The notes: generated by a model from the letters alone, not told the origin. Positions 7,604 through 17,256 are shown, counted from the first letter of the stretch. The stretch is DNA of 64,000 nucleotides from [Clostridium] symbiosum (GCA_036419695.1 CP143946.1:476501-540500); one strand, 5' to 3'. Program-made: numbers and translations.

Positions 7604-8839
7604 TTGACAGCGTACTCTAAAATGGGATGCCGCAGAGCGTCCGCAACCCGCCTGCTTATTTTTCATCTCGCCTTTGCCGTTATATCAAATTGTGTCAATC
7701 CCGTCACTCCGGCTCTTTTTCTGGAACTGGGAATGCCGGATTATATGTTTGGCGTCGCTTTTGCCGCCATGGCAGGTGCATCCTTTTTGTTTTCCCCATT
7801 CTGGGGGAAGATGTGCCGGCGTATAGGAAGCACAAAAGTATTTGCATTGGGAATATTGCTGCACGCCGTTGCCCAGAGTTTCTTCAGCATTTCGGTGACC
7901 CAGACGGGCATTGTCCTCTGGAGAATGCTGGCCGGGGTGGCCTGCTCAGCCAGTACAGTAAGTACGATGTCCTATCTGATGGACGTGACGGAGGAAGCGG
8001 ACAGGTACCGTTTCATGCTGTATCATTCGGCCATTGCCACCATCGGCTGCGCGGTGGGTTATTCCATCGGGGGAATGATCGGCACTTTTTCAATTATGCT
8101 GGTATTCAGGTTTCAGGTTACGGCAATGCTTGTATCCTTCGCCGCAATCTGTTTTACCTTAAGGGATCCGGAGCGGCCCGGGGCCCCGGCGGAGCAGCCG
8201 GGTAAGGGAAAAGAAAAGGCCGGAACCCTGCGGGTGTCTTCCCTGATTTTCCTTACGGCCGTATTTCTGTCCAGCTTTGCCACGACCGCTTACGATAATG
8301 CCTATAACTATTACGTGAAGGCGGCGCTCAATCTGCCGAATTACTACAACGGCCTGATCCGGGCCGGAATCGGAGTGATTGCGCTGGTGGTGGATTTTAC
8401 GGTCGGACTCTGGATGATACGGAAGACAAATTCCAGAAAGACAATCATACCCGTTCTGATTTTATGCGCAGTCACATCGGGCATGGTTCCCTTTATCAAA
8501 AATGTATCATTTTACATAATGGGAAACTTTATTTTTTATGCATTCAATTCCCTGTACGTTCCAATGCAGCAGGCGCTTGTGACGGACGAGGGAGCTTCCG
8601 GGGACAGCGGGACTATATCGGGCTTGTTCACATCATTTTTGTTTGGTGGGAAAGTACTGGGAGCGCTTTTTGCAGGTTTTATTTACAGCATGGGGAATAA
8701 GCTGCCGTTTTTTATGGCTTCGGGATTCTTCTTTCTGTCGGCGGCCTTTGCCGTGATCAATTACCGGCAGAAATGCCGTAAAAATAAAAAAACAGATATT
8801 GCTGTCGGCAAATACAAAGTAGAGGGGAGGATTTATTGA
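7604..8839 (+). CDS. MFS-type transporter
   Basis: About 411 residues with twelve hydrophobic segments and a central hydrophilic loop (RDPERPGAPAEQPGKG). The loop after helix 2 reads GKMCRRIGSTK, a variant of the MFS signature G-x(3)-D-R-x-G-R. The preferred start is the TTG at 7604, with TAGGAGG 6 bp upstream; a GTG at 7562 has none, and an ATG at 7622 is possible. It is the first gene of a four-gene operon with a YfcC carrier, an M20 amidohydrolase and a PLP enzyme, suggesting uptake or efflux of an N-acylated or peptide substrate. Substrate not known. Confidence 0.85.
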   Translation: MTAYSKMGCRRASATRLLIFHLAFAVISNCVNPVTPALFLELGMPDYMFGVAFAAMAGASFLFSPFWGKMCRRIGSTKVFALGILLHAVAQSFFSISVTQTGIVLWRMLAGVACSASTVSTMSYLMDVTEEADRYRFMLYHSAIATIGCAVGYSIGGMIGTFSIMLVFRFQVTAMLVSFAAICFTLRDPERPGAPAEQPGKGKEKAGTLRVSSLIFLTAVFLSSFATTAYDNAYNYYVKAALNLPNYYNGLIRAGIGVIALVVDFTVGLWMIRKTNSRKTIIPVLILCAVTSGMVPFIKNVSFYIMGNFIFYAFNSLYVPMQQALVTDEGASGDSGTISGLFTSFLFGGKVLGALFAGFIYSMGNKLPFFMASGFFFLSAAFAVINYRQKCRKNKKTDIAVGKYKVEGRIY

Positions 8840-8900
8840 CAAAGGAAGTATTGATGGGGCAGACAGGTAAAATTCCATATGAGAAAAGAAAGGGGAAACT

Positions 8901-10310
8901 ATGAAAGAGAAAAAGGAGAAGAAATTCAAACTGAAAGCGCCGAATCCGGTCATTATACTTGTGGTGATTATTTTATTGAGTGCAATTGCCACCTATGTCG
9001 TGCCGGCAGGTGTATTTGAGAGGGTGGAGGATGCCGTCACGGGGCGCATGGTTGTAGATCCCACGACATTCCACTATGTAACACAAAATCCAGTTAAACC
9101 GTTCGACATTTTTATGTCCCTGACACTGGGACTTCAGAAATCGGGAGATGTCATCTTTTTCCTGCTCATCATCGGCGGAGCCTTCGGCGTTATGGACGCG
9201 ACGGGAGCGATCAAAACCGGGATGGGAAATATGGTCCGCAAGATGTCGGGAAAAGAAATCCTGCTGATTCCGGTCTGTATGACGGTATTTGGCCTGGGTT
9301 CCTGTTTTGCAGCCAATTTTGAAGAGTTCCTGGCTTTTGTACCTCTTGTAATTGCCGTATGTCTGGCAATGGGATTTGACTCGATCACCGCCATTGGAAT
9401 GGTTTACGGCGCGGCCGGAGCCGGTTACGCCGGAGGATGTACGAATCCATTTACCGTAGGCGTGGCCCAGGGGATTGCCGGTCTTCCGATGTTTTCCGGT
9501 TTTGGGCTCAGGATGGCAGCTTTTATCGCCCTGCTGGCGGTCAGCATCGCTTATGTGACCTGGTACGGAATGCGGGTCAGAAAAAATCCGGAACGCAGCG
9601 ATATGTACGGCGTGGATATGGGGGAACAGATCAGCATAGACGTCAATGATATTCCGACGCTGACCACCCGCCATAAGCTCGTTCTGCTCACCTTTGTCGG
9701 CGGAATTGTGGCATTGATTGTCGGCGTTATCAAGTTTGGTTTTTATATTGATGAACTGGCCGCTATTTTCCTGATTGTTGCAATACTTTCCGGAATTTTC
9801 GGAGGTTTGAGGCCGGGAAAGATTGCGGATGAATTTATAAAAGGATGCGGAAACCTGCTTTATGCATGCCTGATGATCGGCCTCTGCAGCGCGGCTACGC
9901 TGATTCTTCAGAATGCAAGCATACTCGACACAATCATTAACTTCCTGGCCGGGCTTTTAAGGGGACTTCCGGCAAGTCTCAGCGCCTGCGGCATGTTTAT
10001 TGTCCAGGATATCATCAATGTATTGATTCCTTCCGGTTCCGGCCAGGCGGCGGTTACAATGCCAATCATGGCTCCTCTGGCGGATCTGATCGGCGTAACG
10101 CGTCAGACGGCGGTACTGGCATTCCAGTTTGGAGATTCTTTTACCAACATCGTGGCGCCGACCTGCGGCACCATCATGGCGGCTCTGGCAATGGGAAAGA
10201 TTTCTTTTGGAAAATGGATTAAATTTATGGCCCCCATGTTCTTTATGTGGTGGGCGGTTGCTTTTGTATTTCTGATTTATGCGGCAACGGTTGGTTACGG
10301 GCCGTTTTAA
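8901..10310 (+). CDS. YfcC-family (DcuC/ArcD-like) membrane carrier
   Basis: 469 residues, about twelve membrane helices, starting with a basic N-terminus (KEKKEKKFK). It contains YVVPAGVFERV, the glycine-rich AGAGYAGGCTNPFTVGVAQG (a motif of this family) and the second pseudo-repeat NVLIPSGSGQAAVTMP. The YfcC/PF03606 group includes putative amino-acid or C4-dicarboxylate anaerobic carriers. The ATG at 8901 follows AAGGGGAAACT. The position before an amidohydrolase gene fits import of a peptide-like or acyl-amino-acid substrate that is then hydrolysed. Confidence 0.87.
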   Translation: MKEKKEKKFKLKAPNPVIILVVIILLSAIATYVVPAGVFERVEDAVTGRMVVDPTTFHYVTQNPVKPFDIFMSLTLGLQKSGDVIFFLLIIGGAFGVMDATGAIKTGMGNMVRKMSGKEILLIPVCMTVFGLGSCFAANFEEFLAFVPLVIAVCLAMGFDSITAIGMVYGAAGAGYAGGCTNPFTVGVAQGIAGLPMFSGFGLRMAAFIALLAVSIAYVTWYGMRVRKNPERSDMYGVDMGEQISIDVNDIPTLTTRHKLVLLTFVGGIVALIVGVIKFGFYIDELAAIFLIVAILSGIFGGLRPGKIADEFIKGCGNLLYACLMIGLCSAATLILQNASILDTIINFLAGLLRGLPASLSACGMFIVQDIINVLIPSGSGQAAVTMPIMAPLADLIGVTRQTAVLAFQFGDSFTNIVAPTCGTIMAALAMGKISFGKWIKFMAPMFFMWWAVAFVFLIYAATVGYGPF

Positions 10311-10359
10311 TGCGCTCTAATAGAAAAACAGGAAAGATACATGAAGGAGGAATAACCTG

Positions 10360-11562
10360 ATGAAGATAGATTTTCGCCATGAGGCGCAGGAGATATCGGA
10401 GGAAATTGTCAGCTGGCGCAGAGACCTGCATAAAATCCCTGAGATTGGCCTGGTTCTTCCGCAGACGGTCTGCTATGTAAAAGAACGTCTGGAAGAGATG
10501 GGAATTGCTTACCGGACTTACGAAGGCCACTCCGGTATCACGGTGGATCTTGGGAGAGGCGGAGGCAGGGCAATTGCAATCCGGGCCGATATGGACGGCC
10601 TTCCGATGAGGGAGGAGACAGGTCTTCCGTTTACATCCACTAATGAAAACATGCATGCCTGCGGCCATGACGCCCATACGGCAATTCTGCTGGGCGCGGC
10701 AAAAATGCTGAAGGCCCATGAGGAAATGATACCGGGCCTTGTCAGGCTTATCTTCCAGCCGGGGGAGGAATTCCCGGGCGGGGCCGAACCCATGGTAAAG
10801 GACGGCGTGCTGGAAAATCCGAAGATGGATTATATCCTGGCTCTGCATGTGTCGAATAAGGGGAAAGATTACATAAACGGGGACGTGGTAGTAAGCTATG
10901 GGAACACCAGCGCGTCCGATGAACAGCTCTATCTGACCATAAAAGGAAAGGGCGGCCATGGAGCCAGCCCGGATCTGTGCATTGATCCCATCGCCATTGC
11001 CACCCTGGTGATCAATAACCTGCAGTATATTATCAGCCGTGAGGTATCGCCATTCAACTCTTCCGTGATCACCATTGCAACCGTAAAGGCAGGCAATGGG
11101 GCGAATAATATTATTCCCGATACGGCCGAGGTAATCGGCACGGTGAGAAATGTGGATTTAGAGTCCAGAAATTATGTAATAACGCGGATCCGGGAGATCG
11201 TGGATCATACGGTGAAGGCCATGAGAGGAGACTACGACCTGGAATTTAAGTATCCCTATCCTCCTCTTGTCAATGACAGGAGAGTAGTGGAGCGGTTTCT
11301 GGATGCAGCCGACCGGGTGCTGGGGGAAGGCCATACCCATATTATGGCCCGCCCGGAGATGGGAGGGGAGGATGCGGCGTTTTTCTTCCAGAAAGTTCCG
11401 GGGTGCTATTTTTACCTGCAGTGCCCGATGAAAAGCGAGATCGACGGTAAGGCATACGGGGTTCACAATTCGCGGTTCCGACTGGATGAGACGGTCCTGT
11501 TTCTGGGGGCTGCCCTGTTTGCGGAGACGGCGTTTGAACTGTTGGAGGATGAGGCCGGATAA
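10360..11562 (+). CDS. M20-family amidohydrolase (AbgA/HipO/IAA-amino acid hydrolase type)
   Basis: 400 residues. The metal-binding motifs are HACGHDAHTA, QPGEEFPGGA and MGGEDAAFFF near the C-terminus, and a dimerisation domain sits in the middle (KGKGGHGASPD). Members remove an acyl group from N-acyl amino acids or cleave aminobenzoyl-glutamate and similar conjugates, using two divalent metals. The ATG at 10360 follows AAGGAGG. It is the third gene of the LysR-linked operon; it would act in the cytoplasm on what the upstream carriers import. Confidence 0.9.
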   Translation: MKIDFRHEAQEISEEIVSWRRDLHKIPEIGLVLPQTVCYVKERLEEMGIAYRTYEGHSGITVDLGRGGGRAIAIRADMDGLPMREETGLPFTSTNENMHACGHDAHTAILLGAAKMLKAHEEMIPGLVRLIFQPGEEFPGGAEPMVKDGVLENPKMDYILALHVSNKGKDYINGDVVVSYGNTSASDEQLYLTIKGKGGHGASPDLCIDPIAIATLVINNLQYIISREVSPFNSSVITIATVKAGNGANNIIPDTAEVIGTVRNVDLESRNYVITRIREIVDHTVKAMRGDYDLEFKYPYPPLVNDRRVVERFLDAADRVLGEGHTHIMARPEMGGEDAAFFFQKVPGCYFYLQCPMKSEIDGKAYGVHNSRFRLDETVLFLGAALFAETAFELLEDEAG

Positions 11563-11580
11563 TGGCCGGGAAGGAGAACT

Positions 11581-12729
11581 TTGGAAAAATATAACGACAG
11601 GATCGAGGGAATGTACTGTATCCGCTGCCACAAATCATTTGAGGTGGGAGATTATCCGACGGGATGCCCCTGCTGTGCGAAAGAAGGCCACTATGCCAGC
11701 ATCGCTTTCAAATACAGGCCAGGCGGCAGTATCAGGAAAGAAGAAAAGGGGATGATGCGCTACGCCGATTTTCTGCCATATGAGAAAATACCTTCCATGG
11801 GAGAGGGAGGAACGCCTTTCATTCAGGTCCCCAGACTGGCGGAGGATCTGGGGCTCGCTTCTTTTTATCTGAAAAATGAGTTCCAGAACCCCACAGGTTC
11901 CCACAAGGACAGGACCAGTCCCTTTGTAGTGAGCAGGGCAATGGAGAGAAAGATCAGGACGGTTGCCGCCGCATCCAGCGGCAATGCAGGGGCCTCGGTG
12001 GCGGCGTACAGCGCCTTTACGGGGCTGAACTGCGATATTGTGGTGCTGGGGTCGGTCAGCCCGGTATGGGAGGCCGCCATCGCATCCACGGGAGCCAGGC
12101 TGGTGAGAGCGGGTTCACCGGAAGAACGGTATGAGCTGATGGACCGGAAGGAGAAGGATGGCACTTGGTATATCACCACAAATTATCTGCTTCATCCTGT
12201 GGGGAGCAATCCATGGGGGATTCAGGGATATAAGACAATTGCCTATGAGACTTATGAAGCGTTCGGAAAAGACGGACTTCCCGATGTTATCCTGATTCCC
12301 GTGGCCAGAGGAGATTTGCTGTGGGGAATCTATGAGGGATTCCGGGAGATGAGGGAGGCGGGATGGATCGATAAAATACCACGCCTTGTGGCCGTGGAGC
12401 CAATAGCCAGAATCAGCCGCGTGCTCTCAGGAGAGGATTACAGGGGACAGTTTACCGGTGACGACGATCTGACGCCCTCCATCGGCGGCTGGACCGTGAC
12501 TTACCAGTCGGAACTTGCGGTGAGAGAGAGCAGGGGAACGGCGGTGAGCGTTCCGCAGAAATGTGTGATGGGGCTTGTGAGGGAGATGGCAGGATACGGG
12601 CTTTACCTGGAAACCTCTTCGGCGGTGATTTTAGGTGCACTGAGAGAGCTGATTGAAAAGGGAGAAGTGAAAAGTAGGGATCGGGTGATGGCGGTTGCTA
12701 CATCGCATGGGTTTAAGAATATGCCGTAG
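11581..12729 (+). CDS. Threonine synthase-like PLP-dependent enzyme
   Basis: 382 residues from a TTG with AAGGAG 6 bp upstream. An N-terminal zinc-ribbon-like part (C13-xx-C16 and C29-x-C31-C32) precedes the fold-type II PLP domain. The PLP lysine is K109 in NPTGSHKDRTS, and AASSGNAGASVAAYS is the phosphate/substrate loop. Threonine synthases, but also related ammonia-lyases and unassigned paralogues, share this layout. Placement behind a transporter and amidohydrolase, away from thrB or hom, suggests a catabolic paralogue acting on a freed amino acid. The exact reaction is not shown by the sequence. Confidence 0.8.
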   Translation: MEKYNDRIEGMYCIRCHKSFEVGDYPTGCPCCAKEGHYASIAFKYRPGGSIRKEEKGMMRYADFLPYEKIPSMGEGGTPFIQVPRLAEDLGLASFYLKNEFQNPTGSHKDRTSPFVVSRAMERKIRTVAAASSGNAGASVAAYSAFTGLNCDIVVLGSVSPVWEAAIASTGARLVRAGSPEERYELMDRKEKDGTWYITTNYLLHPVGSNPWGIQGYKTIAYETYEAFGKDGLPDVILIPVARGDLLWGIYEGFREMREAGWIDKIPRLVAVEPIARISRVLSGEDYRGQFTGDDDLTPSIGGWTVTYQSELAVRESRGTAVSVPQKCVMGLVREMAGYGLYLETSSAVILGALRELIEKGEVKSRDRVMAVATSHGFKNMP

Positions 12730-12778
12730 CTGCAGTTTAGGAGTCCCCCCCACAGACGGAACGGAACTTCAACATAAT

Positions 12779-12829
12779 ATAGCCCCGGAACGATGCAGCG
12801 TCTTGCCTGCCGCATCGTTCCGGGGCTAT
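12779..12829. terminator. Strong hairpin terminator between convergent genes
   Basis: ATAGCCCCGGAACGATGC (12779-12796) and its exact reverse complement (12812-12829) form an 18-bp GC-rich stem with a 15-base loop. It serves the PLP-enzyme operon and the convergent NifX-like gene. Confidence 0.85.
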
Positions 12830-12861
12830 TTCCCTATGTTCTTTTCGCATTCTACAGTTTT

Positions 12862-13281
12862 TTAGAAACAGGAGCTGCCGCAGGCGCTTACATTGCCGTC
12901 GCACTCTTCTTCCTCGCCGTCCTCATGATGGTGGCCGCAGGAGGAGGTGCAGGTAGCGCAGGAACCGGCTGTGTCAAAGTGAAGCGCTCCGCCGAGAAAA
13001 TCAGCTACCCTCTCGTCCGCGTCACCCGAAGCGCCGCCCAGAATCTGGATGCCCGCATTCTTAAGGGCAGCCACGGCTCCGACGCCAATGCCGCCGCAGA
13101 TCAGTACGTTAACGCCTCTCTCCGCGAGGAAGTCTGCCAGAGCGGCATGGCCGCTTCCATTGGTATCGACTACTTCGGAGGAGAGGATCTCATCATCCAC
13201 CGTGTCATAAATTTTAAAATACTCTGATTTGCCAAAGTGCTGGAACACCTGGCCGTCTGTGTAAGGTACTGCAATTTTCAT
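12862..13281 (-). CDS. NifX/NifB-type dinitrogenase iron-molybdenum cofactor domain protein
   Basis: 139 residues from ATG 13281 with GGAAGG upstream. The N-terminal 100 residues fit PF02579: MKIAVPYTDGQVFQHFGKS, GHAALADFL and VLICGGIGVGA. The tail (about 105-139) is rich in Cys and His (CATCTSSCGHHH, CGSSCF) with an acidic stretch, suggesting metal or Fe-S binding. No nitrogenase genes are nearby. Small proteins of this type are common in anaerobes, and their role is unclear. It could handle an Fe-S or Mo cofactor. Confidence 0.85.
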   Translation of the reverse strand: MKIAVPYTDGQVFQHFGKSEYFKIYDTVDDEILSSEVVDTNGSGHAALADFLAERGVNVLICGGIGVGAVAALKNAGIQILGGASGDADERVADFLGGALHFDTAGSCATCTSSCGHHHEDGEEEECDGNVSACGSSCF

Positions 13282-13314
13282 GTTATGCCTTCCTTTCCAT
13301 GCTTTCTGCATTAA

Positions 13315-13366
13315 AACGTTTGGCCGGCCATATCGTTTACAGAATGAAGAATTTAAACGGCCGGCT
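13315..13366 (-). terminator. Possible terminator of the pot operon
   Basis: On the minus strand GCCGGCCGTTT and AAACG followed by GGCCGGC form an interrupted stem of about 11 bp, followed by CAAACGTTTT. It lies 50 bp after the PotC-PotD stop codon and before the NifX-like gene. Confidence 0.5.
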
Positions 13367-13412
13367 AAGTATGATTGTACGTTTTTCCTGCCGCTTTTTC
13401 AAGTCTTCTCCA

Positions 13413-15341
13413 TCAGTTTGATTTTACTTCTTTCCACAGATTGTTATAAACCGCATCCGTCTCATCACCGAGATAACGGTAAACTTCACAGTTGTCCAGC
13501 TTATCCATATCCGGGAAAACGGCTTTGTTGTTCTGCATATCCTCGTCCAGAAGAGCCTTGGCCGCCTTATTCGGCGTTGCATAGGTGATGTATTCAAAGT
13601 TTTTCAGGGCGATATCGGGACGGCATAGGAAATCAATCCATTTCTCGGCGTTTTCTTTATTCTTTGCACCGGCCGGGATGACCCAGGAATCAATCCACAG
13701 GTTGGTGCCTTCCTCGGGAAGGACATATTCCAGGGTGTAATCGAGATTCTGGGCCTCCACCTCCTCCTGGATGTAGAGCATCTCGCCCGAGTAGATAACA
13801 CCCAGGGCCGCTTCGCCGCCAATCATCTTATCGCGTACCTGATCGATGACATATGCCTGGACGAGCGGTTTCTGTGTAATCAGATCGGCCTTGGCAGCCT
13901 GAAGCTCATTGATATCTTCGGTATTCATTGAATAACCGCGTGCTTTCAGGGCTACCATGAAGGCGTCGCGGACGCTGTCCTGCATAAGGATTTCTCCCTT
14001 GTATGCCGGGTTCCAGAGGTCGGACCATTTTTCGGGAACCGGAAGGCCGCGCTCCTCGATTGTTTTAGTGTTATAAAGGATTCCCACGGTGCCCCAGGTG
14101 TATGGTACGGAGTAAAGGTTCTCCGGGTCAAATTCCCGCGACATTTCGATAAATTTGGGATCGATGTTGGCGAGGTTCGGGACATTGTCAAAATCAATCT
14201 CGGCAAGAAGGCCGTTCTCGGCCATTTTCTGAATCATATAGTCGGACGGGCAGACGACATCATAATTTACCGCTCCGGCCTCGATGACGGGGTACATTTC
14301 CTCGTTTGTCTCAAACAGGTCATAGGTGACTTTGATGCCCGTCTCCGCTTCAAACTCCTCGATGACGGAATCATCGATGTATTCGCCCCAGTTGTAGACG
14401 AAAAGTTCGTTGGAATGCTTGGTGGAGTAACGCCCATAGGTGGTAAAACCGACCACGCAGATGATCACTACCGTGGCAAATCCGAGTACGCCGCGCTTAA
14501 TGTTGCTGTTTCTTTTCCTGCGTCTGATACTTTCATCCGGAGAAATCGTTCCCGCGGTCTTTTTCGGTTCATCCGGAGAAAAATTAGTGATGATTAAAAG
14601 TACCAGGACCGTCACGAAAATGATCGTGGACAGCGCGTACATGGACGGCTTAATACCACGTCTCACCTCGCTGTAAATCAGCGTGGACAGGGTGTCGATC
14701 CCCGCGCCCCTGGTAAAATGGGTGATGATAAAGTCGTCTAACGACATGGTAAACGCCATCAGAAAACCGGACAGCACTCCCGGCATAATGTCGGGAAAGA
14801 CCACCTTGAAAAATGCCTGCACCGGGCCCGCGCCCAAATCCATCGCCGCCTCATAGGTGGACTTGTTCGTCTGCTTCAGTTTCGGCATGACGCTCAGGAT
14901 GACGTAGGGAATGTTAAAGGTAATATGCGCGATTAAAACGGTTTTGAATCCCAGGGAGATGCCGAAGGCGATAAACGCCAGCATCAGGGAGATTCCGGTT
15001 ACAATCTCGGAATTTAACATCGGAATGTTGTTCACGCCCATGACTATGGTGCGCGGCACTTTTTTCATGCTGTTAATGCCGATGGCGGCCACGGTTCCGA
15101 TAATCGTGGCAATGAGCGCCGAGGCGAAGGCGATAAGCAGCGTGTTGTAGAGGGCGTTCATAATTGCCTGGTTCTCAAACATCTGCGAATACCATTTTGT
15201 CGTAAAGCCGCCCCAGAGTGTTCTGGACTTTGTATTATTAAAGGACAAAACCATCATTGTGACAATGGGAGCGTATAAAAATATCAGGATCAGCGCCAGG
15301 TAAAAATCCTGGAAAAACTGTTTTAACGTATATTTTCTCAT
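13413..15341 (-). CDS. potCD: Fused PotC permease and PotD substrate-binding protein (spermidine/putrescine)
   Basis: 642 residues. Residues 1 to about 262 are an ABC permease like PotC, with six helices and the ATPase-contact loop EAAMDLGAGPVQAFFKVVFP. After a short basic linker (RRRKRNSN), a hydrophobic helix (about 283-302) leads into a PotD-type binding protein (NELFVYNWGEYID, YDVVCPSDYMI, PYTWGTVGILYN). In most bacteria these are two genes. Here the fusion tethers the binding domain to the outer face of the membrane through the extra helix, replacing a lipoprotein anchor. It overlaps potB by one base. Substrate is inferred from the family. Confidence 0.92.
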   Translation of the reverse strand: MRKYTLKQFFQDFYLALILIFLYAPIVTMMVLSFNNTKSRTLWGGFTTKWYSQMFENQAIMNALYNTLLIAFASALIATIIGTVAAIGINSMKKVPRTIVMGVNNIPMLNSEIVTGISLMLAFIAFGISLGFKTVLIAHITFNIPYVILSVMPKLKQTNKSTYEAAMDLGAGPVQAFFKVVFPDIMPGVLSGFLMAFTMSLDDFIITHFTRGAGIDTLSTLIYSEVRRGIKPSMYALSTIIFVTVLVLLIITNFSPDEPKKTAGTISPDESIRRRKRNSNIKRGVLGFATVVIICVVGFTTYGRYSTKHSNELFVYNWGEYIDDSVIEEFEAETGIKVTYDLFETNEEMYPVIEAGAVNYDVVCPSDYMIQKMAENGLLAEIDFDNVPNLANIDPKFIEMSREFDPENLYSVPYTWGTVGILYNTKTIEERGLPVPEKWSDLWNPAYKGEILMQDSVRDAFMVALKARGYSMNTEDINELQAAKADLITQKPLVQAYVIDQVRDKMIGGEAALGVIYSGEMLYIQEEVEAQNLDYTLEYVLPEEGTNLWIDSWVIPAGAKNKENAEKWIDFLCRPDIALKNFEYITYATPNKAAKALLDEDMQNNKAVFPDMDKLDNCEVYRYLGDETDAVYNNLWKEVKSN

Positions 15342-16165
15342 CAGAATGCAGTACCCTCCCCTTCTTTATCGTATTTGGCAATGAGGGCCATACTCAGTAA
15401 AATGAATACCATCAGCACGAGGGAGAGTCCGGAACCCAGGTTCCAGTTGCTTCCTTTTGTAAATTCCTGCTCGATGACGTTGCCGATCAGGAGGATTTTG
15501 CTGCCGCCCAAAAGGTTTGAGATAACGAAGGTGGTCAGGGCGGGAACGAAAACCATCGTAATGCCGCTGATAATGCCGGGCAGGCTTAAGGGAACCCAGA
15601 TATGGGTAAGCGTCTGGAACTCATTGGCGCCCAAATCCTTGGCCGCATTGATGGTGTTGTCGTCGATCTTGGCAAGCACGTTGTAAATGGGGAGAATCAT
15701 GAAGGGCAGGAAGTTGTAAACCATGCCCAGGATGATGGCCCACGGTGTATTGATGATGGCGATATTCGGCAGGTGGAAAAAGTTCAGGATGCCGTTGATA
15801 ACGCCGTTCTTTTCAAGCAGGGTCTGCCAGGCCAGGGTGCGCAGCAGGAAATTCATCCACATCGGAAGGATGAAGATAAACACCATAAAGCTGCCCTGTC
15901 CGATGTTCTTTTTACGAAGAATCATGGCCAGTGGATAAGCCAGCACGAGACAGATCAGTGTGCTTAAGAGCGACAGGCCGAGGGAGAGAAAAAGCGCCTT
16001 GGCGTGTTCGGGCGTACCGATTGCCATCACGTTTGACAGTGTAAACGCCCCGCTTTTGTCGGTCAGGCCGTAGAAGACGATCAGCAGAAGCGGGATGATG
16101 GTAAAACCGATCATCCAGACAATATAGGGGCCGGCCAGAAGCCGTTTTGCAGATTTATTCATCAA
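15341..16165 (-). CDS. potB: PotB-type polyamine ABC permease
   Basis: About 274 residues with six predicted helices and the EAA loop (AAKDLGANEFQTLTHIWVPLSLPGI). It is the partner of the PotC half of the fused protein. A TTG at 16165 and an ATG at 16162 are both possible; the TTG has the better spacing (9 bases) from the GGAGG that lies inside potA. It overlaps the end of potA by about 11 bases and shares one base with potCD, so translation is tightly coupled. Confidence 0.9.
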   Translation of the reverse strand: MMNKSAKRLLAGPYIVWMIGFTIIPLLLIVFYGLTDKSGAFTLSNVMAIGTPEHAKALFLSLGLSLLSTLICLVLAYPLAMILRKKNIGQGSFMVFIFILPMWMNFLLRTLAWQTLLEKNGVINGILNFFHLPNIAIINTPWAIILGMVYNFLPFMILPIYNVLAKIDDNTINAAKDLGANEFQTLTHIWVPLSLPGIISGITMVFVPALTTFVISNLLGGSKILLIGNVIEQEFTKGSNWNLGSGLSLVLMVFILLSMALIAKYDKEGEGTAF

Positions 16166-17231
16166 TACTTACCGCCTCCTCATCTTCCGAGGCTGGTTTA
16201 TTCATAATCTGGATATCAAAAGGATCAACGTGGATGCCGACCTTCTCGCCCACCGGGCACATATCCGTACTGTGAACCAGCCATTCAAAACCGTCGGGGG
16301 TCGTAACCTCCATCTCATAGTGTACACCCTTGAAAATCAGGTGGGTGACAACGCCTTCCAGCGTTCCCAGCTCCGGTTTCACAAGGTCGATGTCCTCGGG
16401 GCGGATGACCACGTCCACCGGCTGTCTTACTCCGAATCCGCGGTCCACGCAGGGGAACTTTGCGCCGAAGATTTCCACCAGCTCGTCGTGGAGCATCAGT
16501 CCGTCCACAATATTACTCTCACCGATAAAATCGGCTACAAAGGCGTTCTCCGGCTCATTGTAGATCTGTTCCGGGGATCCCATCTGCTGGATGTAGCCCT
16601 GGTTCATTACGACGATGGTGTCGGACATGGTCAGCGCTTCCTCCTGGTCGTGGGTTACATAGATAAATGTGATTCCCAGCTCATTTTTCAGCCGGATCAG
16701 CTCATACTGCATGTCCTGGCGGAGCTTGAGGTCCAGGGCTCCGAGCGGCTCGTCCAAAAGCAGGACCTTCGGCTCATTCACGATGGCGCGGGCAATGGCG
16801 ATACGCTGCTGCTGTCCGCCGCTGAGCGAGTCGACGGAACGGTTTTCAAAGCCGTCCAGATTGACAAGTTTTAAAGCGTATTTGATCTTATCATCGATAT
16901 ACTGCTTGGGTTTATTCTTGATTTTAAGGCCGAATGCGATATTGTCGGCAATGCTCATATGGGGAAACAAAGCGTATTTCTGAAATACGGTGTTTAACTG
17001 GCGTTTGTTGGGCGGAAGTTTGGTAATGTCGTTTCCGCCGAAAATCACTTTTCCTTTGTCGGCGGATTCGAAACCGCCGATGATGCGAAGGGTGGTCGTC
17101 TTGCCGCAGCCGCTGGGGCCGAGGAGGGTGACGAAGGAATTCTCCTTAACGGAGAGGGAGAGATCATCAAGGACAACATTGCTGTCGTAGCTCTTGGTTA
17201 TGTTAACTAAATCAATTAATGGCTGGCTCAT
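16155..17231 (-). CDS. potA: PotA-type polyamine transport ATPase
   Basis: 358 residues. Walker A GPSGCGKTT, Q-loop QKYALFPHMS, signature LSGGQQQRIAIARAI, Walker B VLLLDEPLGALD and the switch histidine in THDQEEA are all present. A C-terminal TOBE domain (about 275-345) is typical of PotA/MalK ATPases and may sense substrate. The ATG at 17231 follows GGAGG. It is the first gene of the potA-potB-potCD operon, 25 bp after the cupin regulator gene. Confidence 0.93.
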   Translation of the reverse strand: MSQPLIDLVNITKSYDSNVVLDDLSLSVKENSFVTLLGPSGCGKTTTLRIIGGFESADKGKVIFGGNDITKLPPNKRQLNTVFQKYALFPHMSIADNIAFGLKIKNKPKQYIDDKIKYALKLVNLDGFENRSVDSLSGGQQQRIAIARAIVNEPKVLLLDEPLGALDLKLRQDMQYELIRLKNELGITFIYVTHDQEEALTMSDTIVVMNQGYIQQMGSPEQIYNEPENAFVADFIGESNIVDGLMLHDELVEIFGAKFPCVDRGFGVRQPVDVVIRPEDIDLVKPELGTLEGVVTHLIFKGVHYEMEVTTPDGFEWLVHSTDMCPVGEKVGIHVDPFDIQIMNKPASEDEEAVSIDE

Positions 17232-17256
17232 AGTTTTCCTCCGTGTGTAATAATGA

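Noticed and set aside
8633..8992. Minus-strand ORF of 119 codons between the MFS and YfcC genes
   Set aside because: Phe/Ser/Ile-rich shadow of AT-rich plus-strand coding sequence, without family features.
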